64,000 nucleotides of DNA from Plantago major (Eukaryota > Streptophyta > Magnoliopsida > Lamiales > Plantaginaceae), in the NCBI GenBank assembly GCA_026545765.1, contig CM048842.1, positions 46,943,431 through 47,007,430 of the forward strand, in the 5' to 3' direction. Of the stretch, positions 12,263-23,108 are shown piece after piece. The first letter of the stretch is position 1. Each line of letters opens with the position of its first letter. Both the position numbers and the translations under genes were made by a program. The notes below the pieces were generated by a model. The model was not told the DNA's origin. It saw only the letters and a program-made list of their open reading frames with translations, and searched no databases.

Positions 12263-12930
12263 CAATAGATTCCTTAGGTATCATATCATTGATGCTTCTG
12301 AACTACTTAATCAAGATTCGACATACCATTGAAGATCCATTTAGACTCGGTATGCAGTAAGATTAAGCTTGATTCTGATGCAACCTATCTACTCAAGGAC
12401 ACGAAGGTTATTATATGGGACGGGGCTACAGTGACCAATATGCATTATTTTGAAGCGCTTGATAGGAGTTTGGGGGATTTTATTTATCGACCAGCCACAC
12501 CATTCGGGGGTTTGGTTATTGTATTTGGCGGAGACTTTAGACAAATATCGTCAGTGGTTGCGGGAGGGTCTAGATATGACATTCTTGATGCAACAATATG
12601 TTCATCCAAAATTTGGGATTCATGTGAGGTCCTCAGACTCACAAAGAACATGCGGCTGCAAGTAACTAAATGTTTGTTTCACTTATGTTAATTTTAATTT
12701 GAGTAATTTGTATCTTTCTTTATATTCTGTAAAGTGTGTTTTGTGTTTTTTAAGTTGGTACGTTAACAACTGAGATTCATGAGATGAGATAATTCGCAAA
12801 GTGGATACTTCGGGTTGATGATGGAGTTGTTGATGGTGATAATGACAGTGACGTTGATATCAAGATGCCACAGGATATTCTTTTTCAAGAAGTGAGCGAT
12901 CATATTCCTACAATTGTCCAAAGCACATCC
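12262..12930 (+). pseudogene. PIF1-type helicase fragment, copy 2
   Basis: The best preserved piece: the Walker B region (VIIWDGATVTN), then FGGLVIVFGGDFRQI, RYDILDATICSSKIWDSCEVLRLTKNMRLQ to about 12660. A GTAACT follows directly after MRLQ and may be an intron donor, because a later helicase block (KWILRVDDG ... VDIKMP) resumes at about 12795. Two or more frames are needed and stops are present. It functioned, if ever, in rolling-circle transposition of the Helitron. Confidence 0.75.
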
Positions 12931-12944
12931 GTCCTTACTTGAGC

Positions 12945-13265
12945 AGTAAGATTATGCCTGATTCTGATGTAACATGTCTACTCAAAGAAACGAAGTTTAT
13001 TATATGGGACGATGCTACAGTGACCAATATGCATTGTTTTGAAGCGCGTGATAGGAGTTTGAGAAATGTTATGCATCGACTAGCCACACAATTTGGTGGT
13101 TTGATTATTGTATTTGGCGGAGACTTTAGATGACATCGCCAAGGGTTTCACGAGGGTCTAGATCTGTCATTGTTAATGCAGCAATATGCTTATCCAAAGA
13201 TTCATGTGAGGTCCTAAGACTTACAAAGAACATGCGACTGTGTGTAACTAAATATTTGTTTCACT
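12945..13265 (+). pseudogene. PIF1-type helicase fragment, copy 3
   Basis: A third, more diverged copy of the Walker B to RLTKNMRL region: KFIIWDDATVTNMHCFEARDRSL at about 12985-13055, FGGLIIVFGGDFR ending at a stop near 13133, then a frame-shifted LRLTKNMRL. The repeat of one domain three times within 1.4 kb shows local duplication, not a normal gene. Confidence 0.7.
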
Positions 13266-13309
13266 TATGGTAATTTTGATTTTCGTAATTTGTATCTTCC
13301 TTTATATTT

Positions 13310-14358
13310 TATTAAGTAATGCACAAATATCACAAGGATGCATGTGACGCTATAGGCATCTTATTCAATGATGGAGAGTATATTAGTGGTTTGAAAGGGG
13401 GAATTCTATGGGAATTTGCGAATTTTTTACGGCACTTTTTCATAATGTTGTTATCACGCAGCATGTCGAGGCCTGAGGAAGTGTGGAACAAAACATGGAC
13501 TTTATTATCCAACGACATTTTGTACAATCATCAAAGGTTACTCAGCAATCCTGGTACAATAAATTTAAAGACTATATTGCCCATTCCCACATACAATGGC
13601 AATCAATTTAAATTGTGTATGTAATTGTCATGTAACGATAGTGAACTCTCAATCCAAGTTTGAAACTCACTCATGAACAAAAAAAAAAAAAACATTGCTA
13701 TTATGCAAGTCTGAAGTTACCGAAGAAAAACTGCAACAATCTCAGTTCATTTGACGATATGCCCGTGCCGGATGAGTCTGATATATAAAATGACATTTTA
13801 TCAAACGACATTTTGTACAATCATCAAAGGTTACTCAGCAATCCTGGTACAATAAATTTAAAGACTATATTGCCCATTCCCACATACAATGGCAATCAAT
13901 TTAAATTGTGTATGTAATTGTCATGTAACGATAGTGAACTCTCAATCCAGGTTTGAAACTCACTCATGAACAAATAAAAAAAAACATTGCTATTATGCAA
14001 GTCTGAAGTTACCGAAGAAAAACTGCAACAATCTCAGTTCATTTGACGATATGCCCGTGCTGGATGAGTCTGATATATAAAATGCTTCAAATCCATTCAT
14101 TTTGCATTAGATGTTCTATGTTAGAGTTGCAATGGAGTATAGCACAATGGTTTATACCCACAACTGACTGATGGATAACGTGCCATATATGAAATTATGT
14201 CTATTGTCAATGGTCAAAATGGCGAAGTATTTTTCTTATACATCTACGTAGGGACCACAAAAACCTTTATATGGAGAACGATGTGCCTTGTTTTTTAGGG
14301 CTAAAGAATATATTGTAATTCCAGTTGCGTCCCATAGGAATACATCACTCCTTCTTTA
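13310..14358 (+). pseudogene. Helitron helicase-like fragment 2, up to the P-loop
   Basis: Starts with KYHKDACDAIGILFNDGEYISGL (from 13322), similar to fragment 1, and continues through LRHFF ... MSRPEEVWNKTW to 13620. After an internal tandem duplication the reading resumes near 14195 with FLYIYVG and a degraded KTF (former GKT P-loop), followed by the VIP-VASHRNTSLL block up to 14358. Element B cuts it here and the helicase continues at 30856. Confidence 0.7.
13511..14085 (+). repeat. ~290-bp tandem duplication inside the helicase relic
   Basis: 13511-13790 and 13804-14085 are nearly identical, beginning AACGACATTTTGTAC and ending GATGAGTCTGATATATAAAATG, at an offset of 293 bp. A more diverged counterpart is at 8845-9125. 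The two copies differ by only a few bases, so the duplication is young relative to the helicase decay. Confidence 0.85.
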
Positions 14359-14363
14359 TAAAG
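14359..14363. repeat. Target-site duplication of B, left (TAAAG)
   Basis: TAAAG directly before TGTTAGG matches TAAAG at 30851-30855 after the 3' LTR. Five base pairs is the normal length for copia integrase. Confidence 0.95.
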
Positions 14364-16150
14364 TGTTAGGAAATTTGTTAGATATTTTGTTAGAATTATT
14401 GTATAAGTTTTGATCAGCAACATGATGACCTATCTTAGTCTCAGAAAGGTGATTAGTACTCTTGGTTCACTTGAACATTGTAAAAGAGGAAACCCACTTA
14501 GTATGATAGTTTAGTAAATCTTGTATAGGATGTTAGGCCTTTGAAATGTAATTTTTATTTTATGAAGAGAAGACCAAGAAGAAGACATCCAAGCAGCAGA
14601 AGTTCAACAACTTTGAAGACTTGAAGAAACTGCACAAGATTACTGAAAACAGCTTTTCAGAAACCTCCATCAGATATCTGAAGACACGAAGAGTTTCAAA
14701 CAAACTGTGTCACGAGAGATATCTGAGGAATAAAAGGTCAATCTGAAAACAAGGAAAGTGTCCACAGATATCTACACTCAGATACCTTGAGCCTTAACCA
14801 CATTTCTGAAGAAGAAATATATATTGCAAACAAAGTTGTTTCAATACAAGTTGTATCTGAAGAATGAAGATAAGGACGTGCTAAGAATCAGAGATATCTG
14901 ACCAAAGGAATCTCTATTACAAAGCATAGTTCCGTTGACACTATAGGACAAAGTATAGTACAATGCATTTAATGCACGGACAGAGATGTCTGAACAAAAG
15001 CAACGGTTGTTTCTGAAAAAGAAGACAAGGCATGCTACAGTACTATACACAGATATCAATAGTTTGAATTTGAGCCTAACGGATACTATTCAACGGCATT
15101 CAAATTCATCTATATATATCAACACTTAGAATGCTTGAGAACACACCTTGAACACACAACACAGAACCTCAGATATCTTATATTCTGATATACGATCTTA
15201 CACTCTCAAAGCAAACTACTTATCCTCAAGCTTTCTGTTGTGACCAAAGCCTCTGATACTTAAGTAGGACTGAAGTTCTAATTGTCCTGATCCTAAACAA
15301 GCAAAACTATCTGTGAAGGAGTTGAATCAAAAGATCAACTATCTGAGATTCATTCTCTTGAACAGATAACATAAGACTTGGGTCAGTAAAATCGAAAAAG
15401 ATACCATACGCTGAAAAGTGTATTAAGTATACTTGGTTCACTGAGAATTCTGATTAACTGAAAAGTTAATACAAGAATCTCATCTGACAAACTCAAACCT
15501 AAACCAACACTATAACTGGCGTGGAGTATAAGAAGTACTTAGTTAAATCAGGGAATAACTCCAAAGGTTAACAGGAGTAGAGGAAGTACTTGATTTTGGG
15601 AAAATCAGGGAATAACTCCAAGGTTAACGAATGTGAAGTACTTGATTTGGGAAAACTAAGGAATAACTCCAAGGTTACTGAGTATAGGAAGTACTTAGCT
15701 TGGGAAGCTAGGGAATAACTCAAAGGTTTCTGAGTATAGGAAGTACTAGGCTGAAGAAGCCCGGGAACAACTCAGGGGGAACATTTGGTTGGGAACCATT
15801 TGTTTAAAGGAATCTTAGAATAGGATTTTTGTAAGGTGACCTCAATTATCTGTTCTAGTGGATTCTAGGTCTCAGGTAGACCGAAGTGGATTAGTTGGAG
15901 GATTACACCACCTCCAGATACCACTATACTTGCTGTGTTATTTACTTTCTGTATTTACATTTTCAGCAACACACACACACATTTTAACTGTTTCTACACT
16001 TATCTTTATTAAGTCTTCCGCGCTCTGAATCTAAGTATCAGATATCTTCACAGATATCTGAGAAATATTGTTTATCGACAAAAGTTTGAAAAAGACTATT
16101 CACCCCCCCCCCCCCTCTAGTCTTTTACTTTGTCGTTATCTGGACCAACA
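14364..16150 (+). repeat. 5' LTR of element B
   Basis: 1787 bp, TGTTAGG ... CCAACA. Five tandem repeats of 51-53 bp lie at about 15530-15790; three of them hold perfect small hairpins (for example 15591-15607 and 15696-15710). Eight GATATC palindromes were counted. The run of 13 C at 16103-16115 sits in the loop of a 9-bp stem just before the LTR end. Confidence 0.95.
15111..15119 (+). promoter_or_regulatory. Putative LTR TATA box of B
   Basis: TATATATAT here, followed by CAACACTTAG. The other LTRs, including B's own 3' LTR at 29807, have TATAAATAT at this place. Transcription would start about 30 bp downstream. The T-for-A change is unique to this 5' LTR. Confidence 0.55.
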
Positions 16151-16152
16151 AG

Positions 16153-16164
16153 TGTTATCAGAGC
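16153..16164 (+). other. Primer binding site of B, one mismatch
   Basis: Reads TGTTATCAGAGC, two bases after the LTR. Copies C and E have TGGTATCAGAGC, the perfect complement of initiator Met tRNA. The third base has changed from G to T. Confidence 0.85.
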
Positions 16165-16261
16165 AGGAGGTTCACCAGCCTTCTGCACTAAACCTAGATC
16201 CCAGATAGGTTAAGAAACTTTGTCCATTTTTGAGGACTATTTAATTTGTGTGCTAAGTGTG

Positions 16262-16270
16262 CAGGTATGT
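16262..16270 (+). promoter_or_regulatory. Candidate splice donor at the gag start
   Basis: CAG/GTATGT matches the plant 5' splice-site consensus and contains the gag ATG (16267-16269). It is kept in C (around 6206-6214, minus) and E (around 53743-53751, minus). Its use in making a subgenomic RNA is an inference. Confidence 0.4.
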
Positions 16271-18770
16271 CTCTGAGTGATGCACCAGTTCTCAAACCAG
16301 AGAACTATGAGAAATGGAAGAATAACATGATGCTCCACCTTGAAGCCATAAGTGACGAGATGATCGAAGTTATAAAGAATGGCCCAATAGTCATTCAACA
16401 ACTAAAGCAAGTCATGGAGGTTTCAAATGGTAGAGACAGAGATCAAGGCGAAGGATCTTCACAAACAGATGCGTCAACAAGTGGAAGATCTACAGGCCAA
16501 GTTATTTATGAACCAAAGCCCAGAGAACTCTGGACATCGGAAGATGCCAAGAGGAATCGACTGGATGGCCAAGCACGAAACATCATCATCAGATCGACAC
16601 CAGAGCACATACAGTGTAAACTGTGGGGTGCTAAAACGGCGAAAGTTGCCTGGCAACTGATTGAAGAAATCTGTGCCGGAACTGAGAAAACCAAAGAAAA
16701 CAAGTTCGAAGTTCTCAAGCTGAAATTCCAAAATTTCAAGCAAGGACCCACTGAAACTCTGGAAGAACTTGATTTCAGATTTACCACTCTCATGAGTGAC
16801 ATGGCAGCACTTGGGGAAAGCAATAGGTACTCCCAGTCAGAGAAGATTAAGACTATTGTCAGAAGTCTTAATCATAACTGGGAGCATACTAAATTCTTTT
16901 ATTTTAACCAAGGAATGCCAAATATCACTCCAGTGGAACTTTTCTCTCATCTTGCTACGGTTGATTATGAGACAACTCAGAGAGAACAAGCAACTGAAAA
17001 GTTGCAGAATGTTGCTCTAGTTACTCAAGGAACTTCTGAAAAGAAGAAAGGCAAGGAAGAGACTGAGGATGCCTTTGCTGCAAAGCAAATGAGCAAATAT
17101 GTCACTCGAGAGATTGAAAGAAGAAAAGCCAAAGAGATGCTGAAGAAGCATCTAGGCTCAAACTATCACCAGTACAAAAGCATGCAAAGCTCGCTGAACA
17201 AGCCAGCCCAGAAAGCTTCATGTACTGAGGAAGCAGAAATCGGCAACGATATTTGTTTCTACTGTCAAAAACCTGGTCACTTCAAAAAGTATTGTCCTGC
17301 TTTCAACAAGCTAAAGACAGGTGACAGAAAAGATAGAAGAATCTTCAGAAGAAGCCAAAAAGCTTTGTTAACTGAAGAAAGAAAGAAAATCCAAACTCAA
17401 TTGGATGCTCTAGATGTTGAGACAGATTTTGAAGACGACTCAGATGACTCAACTTTACCTTCACCAGAATTATGTGGAGTTACTCACGATATAATCGACT
17501 TCGGCTTAAAGAAGAATGAAATGTGCGGAGTTGCTGAGATCGACGGTCCAGATATCTCCAACATTGAAAACTGTCTTATGGCTGATGAGGTAACACATAC
17601 TTCCTGTTACACTTATGAAAGTGATGAGGAAGAAATTAAAGATCTAGAAAATCTCAGAAAAGAACTGGATATCTATGAAAGAGAATTTCTAATGATCCGT
17701 GCAAGAGCTGAAAATCTAGAAGAAGAAAAGAATTTTCTTGCAAAGGGAAATTTTCACTTGATCAAGATATCTGAGAAAAAGGACGCTGAAAATGCGTTTC
17801 TCAAAGCTCAGATATCTAAGACTGAAAAGTCTCACAGAGAAGCAATGGCTGAGTTACAAAAGAAATTTGAAGATCTTCTTTCTGAGAATAAGGAACTCAA
17901 AAAGAAAGAAGTATCTTTTCAATCTTATGCCAAAGCTAGTGATACTCTGACTGAAGTACAATCTTATTTAAGAGATCCTTCAGAGAAAACCGGACTTGGG
18001 CTGAGAAAAGATAGTTCTACCACTCTGAATAAGAGTGAAAGAAAAACATTCTTAAAAACTCAGCAAGATGGTTCCCATACAATCTATAACATCGGTCAAC
18101 AGACAAAGATTGTAGACAAAGGAAAGGCAGTTGCGACTACTCCTTTGCGGGAAAAACAAGTCAAACAGAAAACTGTTGGGCATATTTCTGAAAAGAAACA
18201 TGACACTGAAAAGTGTAAACACCCACAGTGCTATGTCTCTAATAAAGGAAGAATTGCAGGAGCTGGCAAATTCTCCCATGTCACCTTTTCTGGAAAGAAA
18301 TTGGATCAACCAGAGACTAGCAAAGTCACGAGAAAAGATCTCAGATAGCTTCAAGTGCTCGAAACGGTATTGGCTATAAAGGCATCGGAAAGCAACTTGC
18401 TCATGAGTACAAGCAGGAGCAAGAACGATGGCTAAAAGCTAGAATTGCTCAAAGCAATTATCAGAAGTGGAAGTTAAATCAAGCCACTGAAAATCTGAAT
18501 GCCAGGGCTAGAAGAAATCTGGCTAGGAAAGAAAAGTTTGCTGAAAAGCAAACTCAGAAACCTAACAGGTATCTGAAAGCACCAACTGGAGCACCTAGGA
18601 ACACTCCAAGGAAGAAAATAATTCTTAATAATGATAATACTCATTCAACTAGAATTCCTCCTTATGTTCCTGTCAGACAAAAGAACTTACCAAGGAAATT
18701 CATTCAAAAATGGGTTCCCACTGGAAGATCTTTTGATCCTGACGGTTCCATTAAAAATATGAGAACCTAA
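16267..18770 (+). pseudogene. gag: gag of element B, one frameshift
   Basis: Capsid/nucleocapsid protein that would form cytoplasmic virus-like particles and bind element RNA. The first ATG of the internal region, 16267, starts MSLSDAPVLKPENYEKW. A gag (UBN2-like) domain spans roughly residues 5-240, a CCHC knuckle lies at C330-C333-H338-C343, and an acidic linker and a long heptad-rich coiled coil follow at about 455-580. A one-base deletion near 18325 (compared with E) sends the frame to a stop at 18346-18348. In the correct frame a basic C-terminal tail continues to TAA 18768-18770, which is in frame with pol. The coiled coil and basic tail make this gag longer than that of most copia elements, as in other Sireviruses. 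Confidence 0.88.
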
Positions 18771-18794
18771 TCTCCTGTTTCCTGTTATGTGCAG
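18768..18794 (+). promoter_or_regulatory. Conserved gag/pol stop followed by a splice-acceptor-like tract
   Basis: TAA (18768-18770) is followed by a pyrimidine-rich stretch ending TATGTGCAG at 18794. The TAA and the tract recur in D (62805 downward) and E (51238 downward), in frame with pol each time. Its role in controlling the gag-to-pol ratio is inferred. Confidence 0.5.
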
Positions 18795-21700
18795 AACGCG
18801 TCTTGGACTAAAGCACAATGGCTGTTTGATAGTGGATGCGGAAAACACATGACAGGAGACAAAGCAAATCTGGTCGATTACAAAGCTTGCAACACAGGAC
18901 CAGATATCAGATTTGCTGGAGGAGAATTAAATCCCTCACTGGGATTTGGCAACGTCAAATTGGGATCCTTAACAATCACTGACGTACTACATGTTAAAGA
19001 TTTGAAATACAATCTGTTTAGCATGAGCCAGTTTGCAGATAAAGGATTTACTGTGAAATTCAAAGCAAAATACTGCAAACTTATTGACAATGAGTCAAAG
19101 CAGACAGTCTTGGTTGCTCGGCGGAAAGGAAGCCTGTATGTTGCCGATTGGGCATCTGCCACAACTGAAGAATGTCTCATGGTGAGTCAATCAGGTCACA
19201 CAGAAGAGAACTGGTTATGGCACAAGAGAATGAGTCACTTGAACTTCAAAACTCTGAACAAACTTGCCAAGAAAGAATTAGTGGTTGGTCTTCCCAAAAC
19301 ACCCTTTAGAAAGGATGGTATCTGTACTTCGTGTCAGATGGGGAAACAATCCAAGATTTCTTTCAAGACCAAAACCAGACACTCTAGTGTTAGACCACTG
19401 CAACTATTACACATGGATCTCTTTGAATCATCTGTAACTAGTTATGCAGGAAAGAAATATGGTCTGGTAGTTGTAGATGACTTCTCAAGATTCACTTGGG
19501 TTGTTTTTCTTAAACACAAATCTGATGCCAGGGTGGAGATACCAAACTTGCTGAAAAAGCTCGAAGTCATGAATAATGACAAGGTATCTGCAATCAGAAC
19601 AGATCATGGTACTGAGTTTGTAAACCAGTACATAAAGGAGTTTTGTACTTGCAAAGGTATACAACACCAACTTTCCTCTGTAAGAACACCTCAACAAAAT
19701 GGTGTTGCAGAAAGGAAAAACAGGACCCTTAAAGAAGCTGCAAGAACAATGTTAGCTGACACTGAAATAAGTGAAGTTTATTGGGTTGAAGCTGTAAACA
19801 CAGCTTGCTATACTCAGAACAGATGCTTGGTAAATAAACACCATGACAAGACCCCCTATGAAATCTTGGTTGGTAGACCCCCCAATATCAAACATCTGAG
19901 AGTATTTGGTTGTAAATGTTCTGTTCTCAATAACGGAAAAGAATATCTGAGAACATTTCAACCAAAGGCGGACGAAGGTGTATTTCTTGGCTACTCGATG
20001 AATAGCAAAGCTTACAGAATCTACAACAAAAGAACAAAAAGGATTGAAGAATCAGTTCATGTTGTATTCTATGAAGGAAGGAAAAAAATACCCCCTACTG
20101 ATGAAATCTCAGACAAGTTCAAAGAACTGATGATAAAGGATTCTGAAAAAGAACCCTCAGATAGGAAAAACCTTATTGTGGAAAGTGAGGATGACTCTGA
20201 CGAAGAAAAGTATGAAATGCCTAGTAACAACCAGATGACTCACAGACATGATGAAGAATTTCCTAAGAAACTTCCAGAAATGGAACATGTTACTGAGAAC
20301 CTTCATCATGAAGAGGTATCTGAAAATAAGACTGCTGAAATGCAAGTCCCAGATATCTCTAACACTGAAAAAGTGTCAGATATCAATGACACTTCCCATA
20401 TGTCAGATATCTCAGATACTGAAAAAGTATCACATCAAAATCTTTGTGATTCACATTCAGATCACTTAGATGCTGATCCTACTAGCACTAAACCTATGAT
20501 GAAATGGATCAAGGATCATCCTGCAAAAGATGTAATTGGACCAATTAATCAAGGAGTTAAGACTAGGAGAGCAATTGCTGAAAATGCTAATTCTCTCTTT
20601 GGATGTTTTATCTCAGATATTGAACCAAAAACCATTGAAGAAGCATTAAGAGACCAAGATTGGATCTCTGCGATGCAAGAAGAATTGGATAAATTTGAGA
20701 GAAACAAAGTCTGGAAACTAGTTCCATTTACTGAAGGAATATCTGTGATTGGAACTAAATGGGTTTTCAGAAACAAAATGAATGAATCTGGTGAAATAAC
20801 CAGAAACAAAGCAAGGTTGGTTGCCAAAGGATTTACCCAGACTGAAGGCCTAGACTTTGATGAGTCATATGCACCAGTTGCCAGATTGGATGCAATTAGA
20901 CTCTTCCTAGCCTTTGCAGCTCATAAAGATTTTAAAGTTTATCAGATGGATGTCAAGAGTGCATTCTTAAATGGTGAACTTGTTGAGGAAGTCTATGTTG
21001 AGCAACCACCTGGCTTTGAAGTTTCCTCAGAAAATAGAATGGTCTATAAATTACAGAAAGCTCTATATGGACTGAAACAGGCTCCCAGAGCATGGTATGA
21101 CACGTTGGCCAAATATCTTCTGGAAAGTGGTTTCAAGAAAGGTGAAGTTGATAAACCTCTATTTACCTTGAATCACGACGGGAAACTACTCTTAGTTCAA
21201 GTATATGTTGATGACATCATATTTGGATCTAAGGACAAGCAACTTTGTGATGACTTTGCAAATCTCATGAAAAGCAAGTTTGAGATGAGCATGATGGGAG
21301 AAATGAATTACTTCCTAGGATTGCAAGTCAAGCAACTCAATGATGGAATATTCATCAGTCAAACAAAGTACGCAAAGGATATGCTCACAAAGTTCAATCT
21401 AAAGCCTTCTGAAAAGACTGCTAAGATACCTATGAGCATTGGAACCAAAATGACCTATACTGAATCAGATAAGAGTGTCGAAGAACACAAGTATAGGAAA
21501 TTGATAGGTTCACTACTCTACCTTACTGCAAGTAGACCTGATATTCAATATGCTGTTGGAGTGTGTGCTAGATTCCAGACAAATCCAATGCAAACACACT
21601 ACAACATTGCTATGAAAATATTAAGGTATGTGAAAGGTACAGTAGATGTAGGGCTGTGGTATCCCAAAGATAGTGGATTGAGTTTAGCTGGTTATTCAGA

Positions 21701-22157
21701 TGCTGATTATGCTGGATCAATGCTTGATAGGAAAAGTACCTCAAGAACATGTCAATTTCTGGGTACAAGACTTATCTCATGGTTTAGCAAGAAGCAAAAC
21801 TCAATTGCAACTTCTACCACAGAGGCTGAATACATTGCTGCTGGTTGTTGTGCAACACAAATTTTGTGGATTCAACAACAACTTAGAGACTATGGACTCA
21901 ATTAAGAGAAAACTCCAATTTTCTGTGACAACACAAGTGCTATAGCGATTACTCAAAATCCTAAGTTTCATGCCAGAACAAAGCACATTGATGTTAGACA
22001 CCACTTCATTAGAGATCATGTTGAAAAAGGCAATATAGAGATACTCAAGATTGGCACTGAAGACCAACTTGCTGATATCTTCACTAAGCCCCTACAAGAA
22101 AGTAGATTCTTAGCCTTAAGACATAGTCTTGGACTAACAGAACTACCTTTGAACTGA
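18771..22157 (+). pseudogene. pol: pol of element B (protease, integrase, RT, RNase H), nonsense in RNase H
   Basis: Replication polyprotein. The open frame begins directly after TAA 18768-18770, in the gag frame and with no nearby ATG, so it depends on stop readthrough, splicing or re-initiation. Numbering from 18789: aspartic protease DSG at 14-16; integrase zinc finger H145, H150, C179, C182; integrase triad D210, D272, E308 with the D,D35E spacing; an acidic low-complexity linker at 450-560; RT with YVDD at 806-809; RNase H with DADYAG and STTEAEY. A GAA-to-TAA change at 21903-21905 cuts the last 84 codons, including the RNase H CDN aspartate. Otherwise the frame is open, so PR, IN and RT look intact. 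Confidence 0.9.
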
Positions 22158-22170
22158 AAAAGTTCAGAAA

Positions 22171-22396
22171 TCTGGAGCGGGAATCCAGAAAAGGGAAAAG
22201 AGGTATCTGGAACGGGAATCCAGAAAAGGGAAAAGAGGTATCTGGAACCGGAATCCAGAAAGGAGAAAAGAGAAATCTGGAACGGGAATCCAGAAAGGAG
22301 AAAAGAGAATTCTGGAACGGGAATCCAGAAAAGAGAAAAAAAAAAGGAATCTGGAACGGGAATCCAGAAAGGAGATATCTGAAATAGAAATCCAGA
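22171..22396 (+). repeat. Array of seven ~35-bp repeats, each a hairpin
   Basis: Six good copies and one decayed copy of TCTGGAACGGGAATCCAGA start at 22171, 22205, 22241, 22276, 22311, 22350 and 22378, separated by purine-rich spacers such as AAGGGAAAAGAGG. Each unit folds into a 6-bp stem (TCTGGA/TCCAGA) with loop ACGGGAA. The block begins 14 bp after the pol stop. Multiple polypurine tracts after RNase H are known in Sireviruses, and this is probably their counterpart here. E has a shorter array (47688-47835); D has lost it. Confidence 0.9.
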
Positions 22397-22446
22397 AAGG
22401 AAGATTCAAAAAAGGCTAAAGAGCAAAAAGAAATCTTAACAGATCA

Positions 22447-22463
22447 CTGAGACGGGAACTCAG
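22447..22463 (+). other. Hairpin with the same loop but a different stem
   Basis: CTGAG-ACGGGAA-CTCAG: the loop equals that of the array 50 bp upstream, while both stem arms differ and still pair. E has the same stem with loop ACAGGAA (47688-47704, minus). Confidence 0.75.
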
Positions 22464-23108
22464 ATATCTGGATCACTACATTTACGGAAACAACACTAAG
22501 GAGAATAGTACAACTATCTGTAGTCAACTACTCTCTTGAAACATGCACTATTTCTATCTTTGTGAAAAACTCTGAAAAATCCTAAGGACAAAGACAGAAT
22601 CAGATGCAAACAGTGTGTATGGTCAAACAAAAATGTGATTCAGATAGCTAATAGCCAAAATTCTTAAATGGGCACAATTACACTTGTTGATTGTGAATCA
22701 TTGCTGCAGAAGCAATCGGAACCATTAATGAAATAAAGCGTTTTGATCTGAACGTCTGAAAACCTTTCGCAATAAATAGTGGACTGGTGAAATACCGAAA
22801 AAGCCCACTTTGCATTTAATGCCGAAACTGCTTTTGCTCACGCCTGCTTGCAAGTCACAGATACGTATACACAAAACCAATTTGTATGTATATGACTGTT
22901 GGGATTCACTTGCTATATATATAGGTTTTTGGCAAAGAAAATCACTTTTGCCTAAACCGATATTTCAACTTGCATCAAAACAGCAAAAACTTTCTCCCAA
23001 TCCTCTGCAACATCTCTAAAACCTCTGAATTTCTGATTAAGTTTTTCTGAAAAGAATTACTCAATCGTATCTCTTTCAAACACAAGTTTCAAATCCCTAT
23101 ATAAAGAG
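22464..23108 (+). promoter_or_regulatory. aORF 5' region with internal TATA-like box
   Basis: About 645 bp without a gene. It contains TATATATATA at 22914-22923, about 190 bp before the aORF ATG, followed by an AT-rich leader rich in A and C. The box is kept in E (47227-47239) and D (59844-59853). A second short TATATAAA lies just before the ATG (23099-23106), also conserved, but too close to serve as a core promoter for this ATG. An internal promoter for the aORF is plausible but unproven. Confidence 0.45.

Noticed and set aside
22171..22396. Regularly spaced palindromic repeats resembling a CRISPR array
   Set aside because: The spacers are nearly the same purine-rich sequence, the units differ by point changes, there are no cas genes, and the block lies inside a plant retrotransposon. 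It is a tandem hairpin repeat.
22164..22409. Minus-strand frame of 81 codons with a repeated Phe/Ser/Asp/Arg-rich motif
   Set aside because: It is the antisense of the hairpin array; the peptide repeat follows from the DNA repeat.
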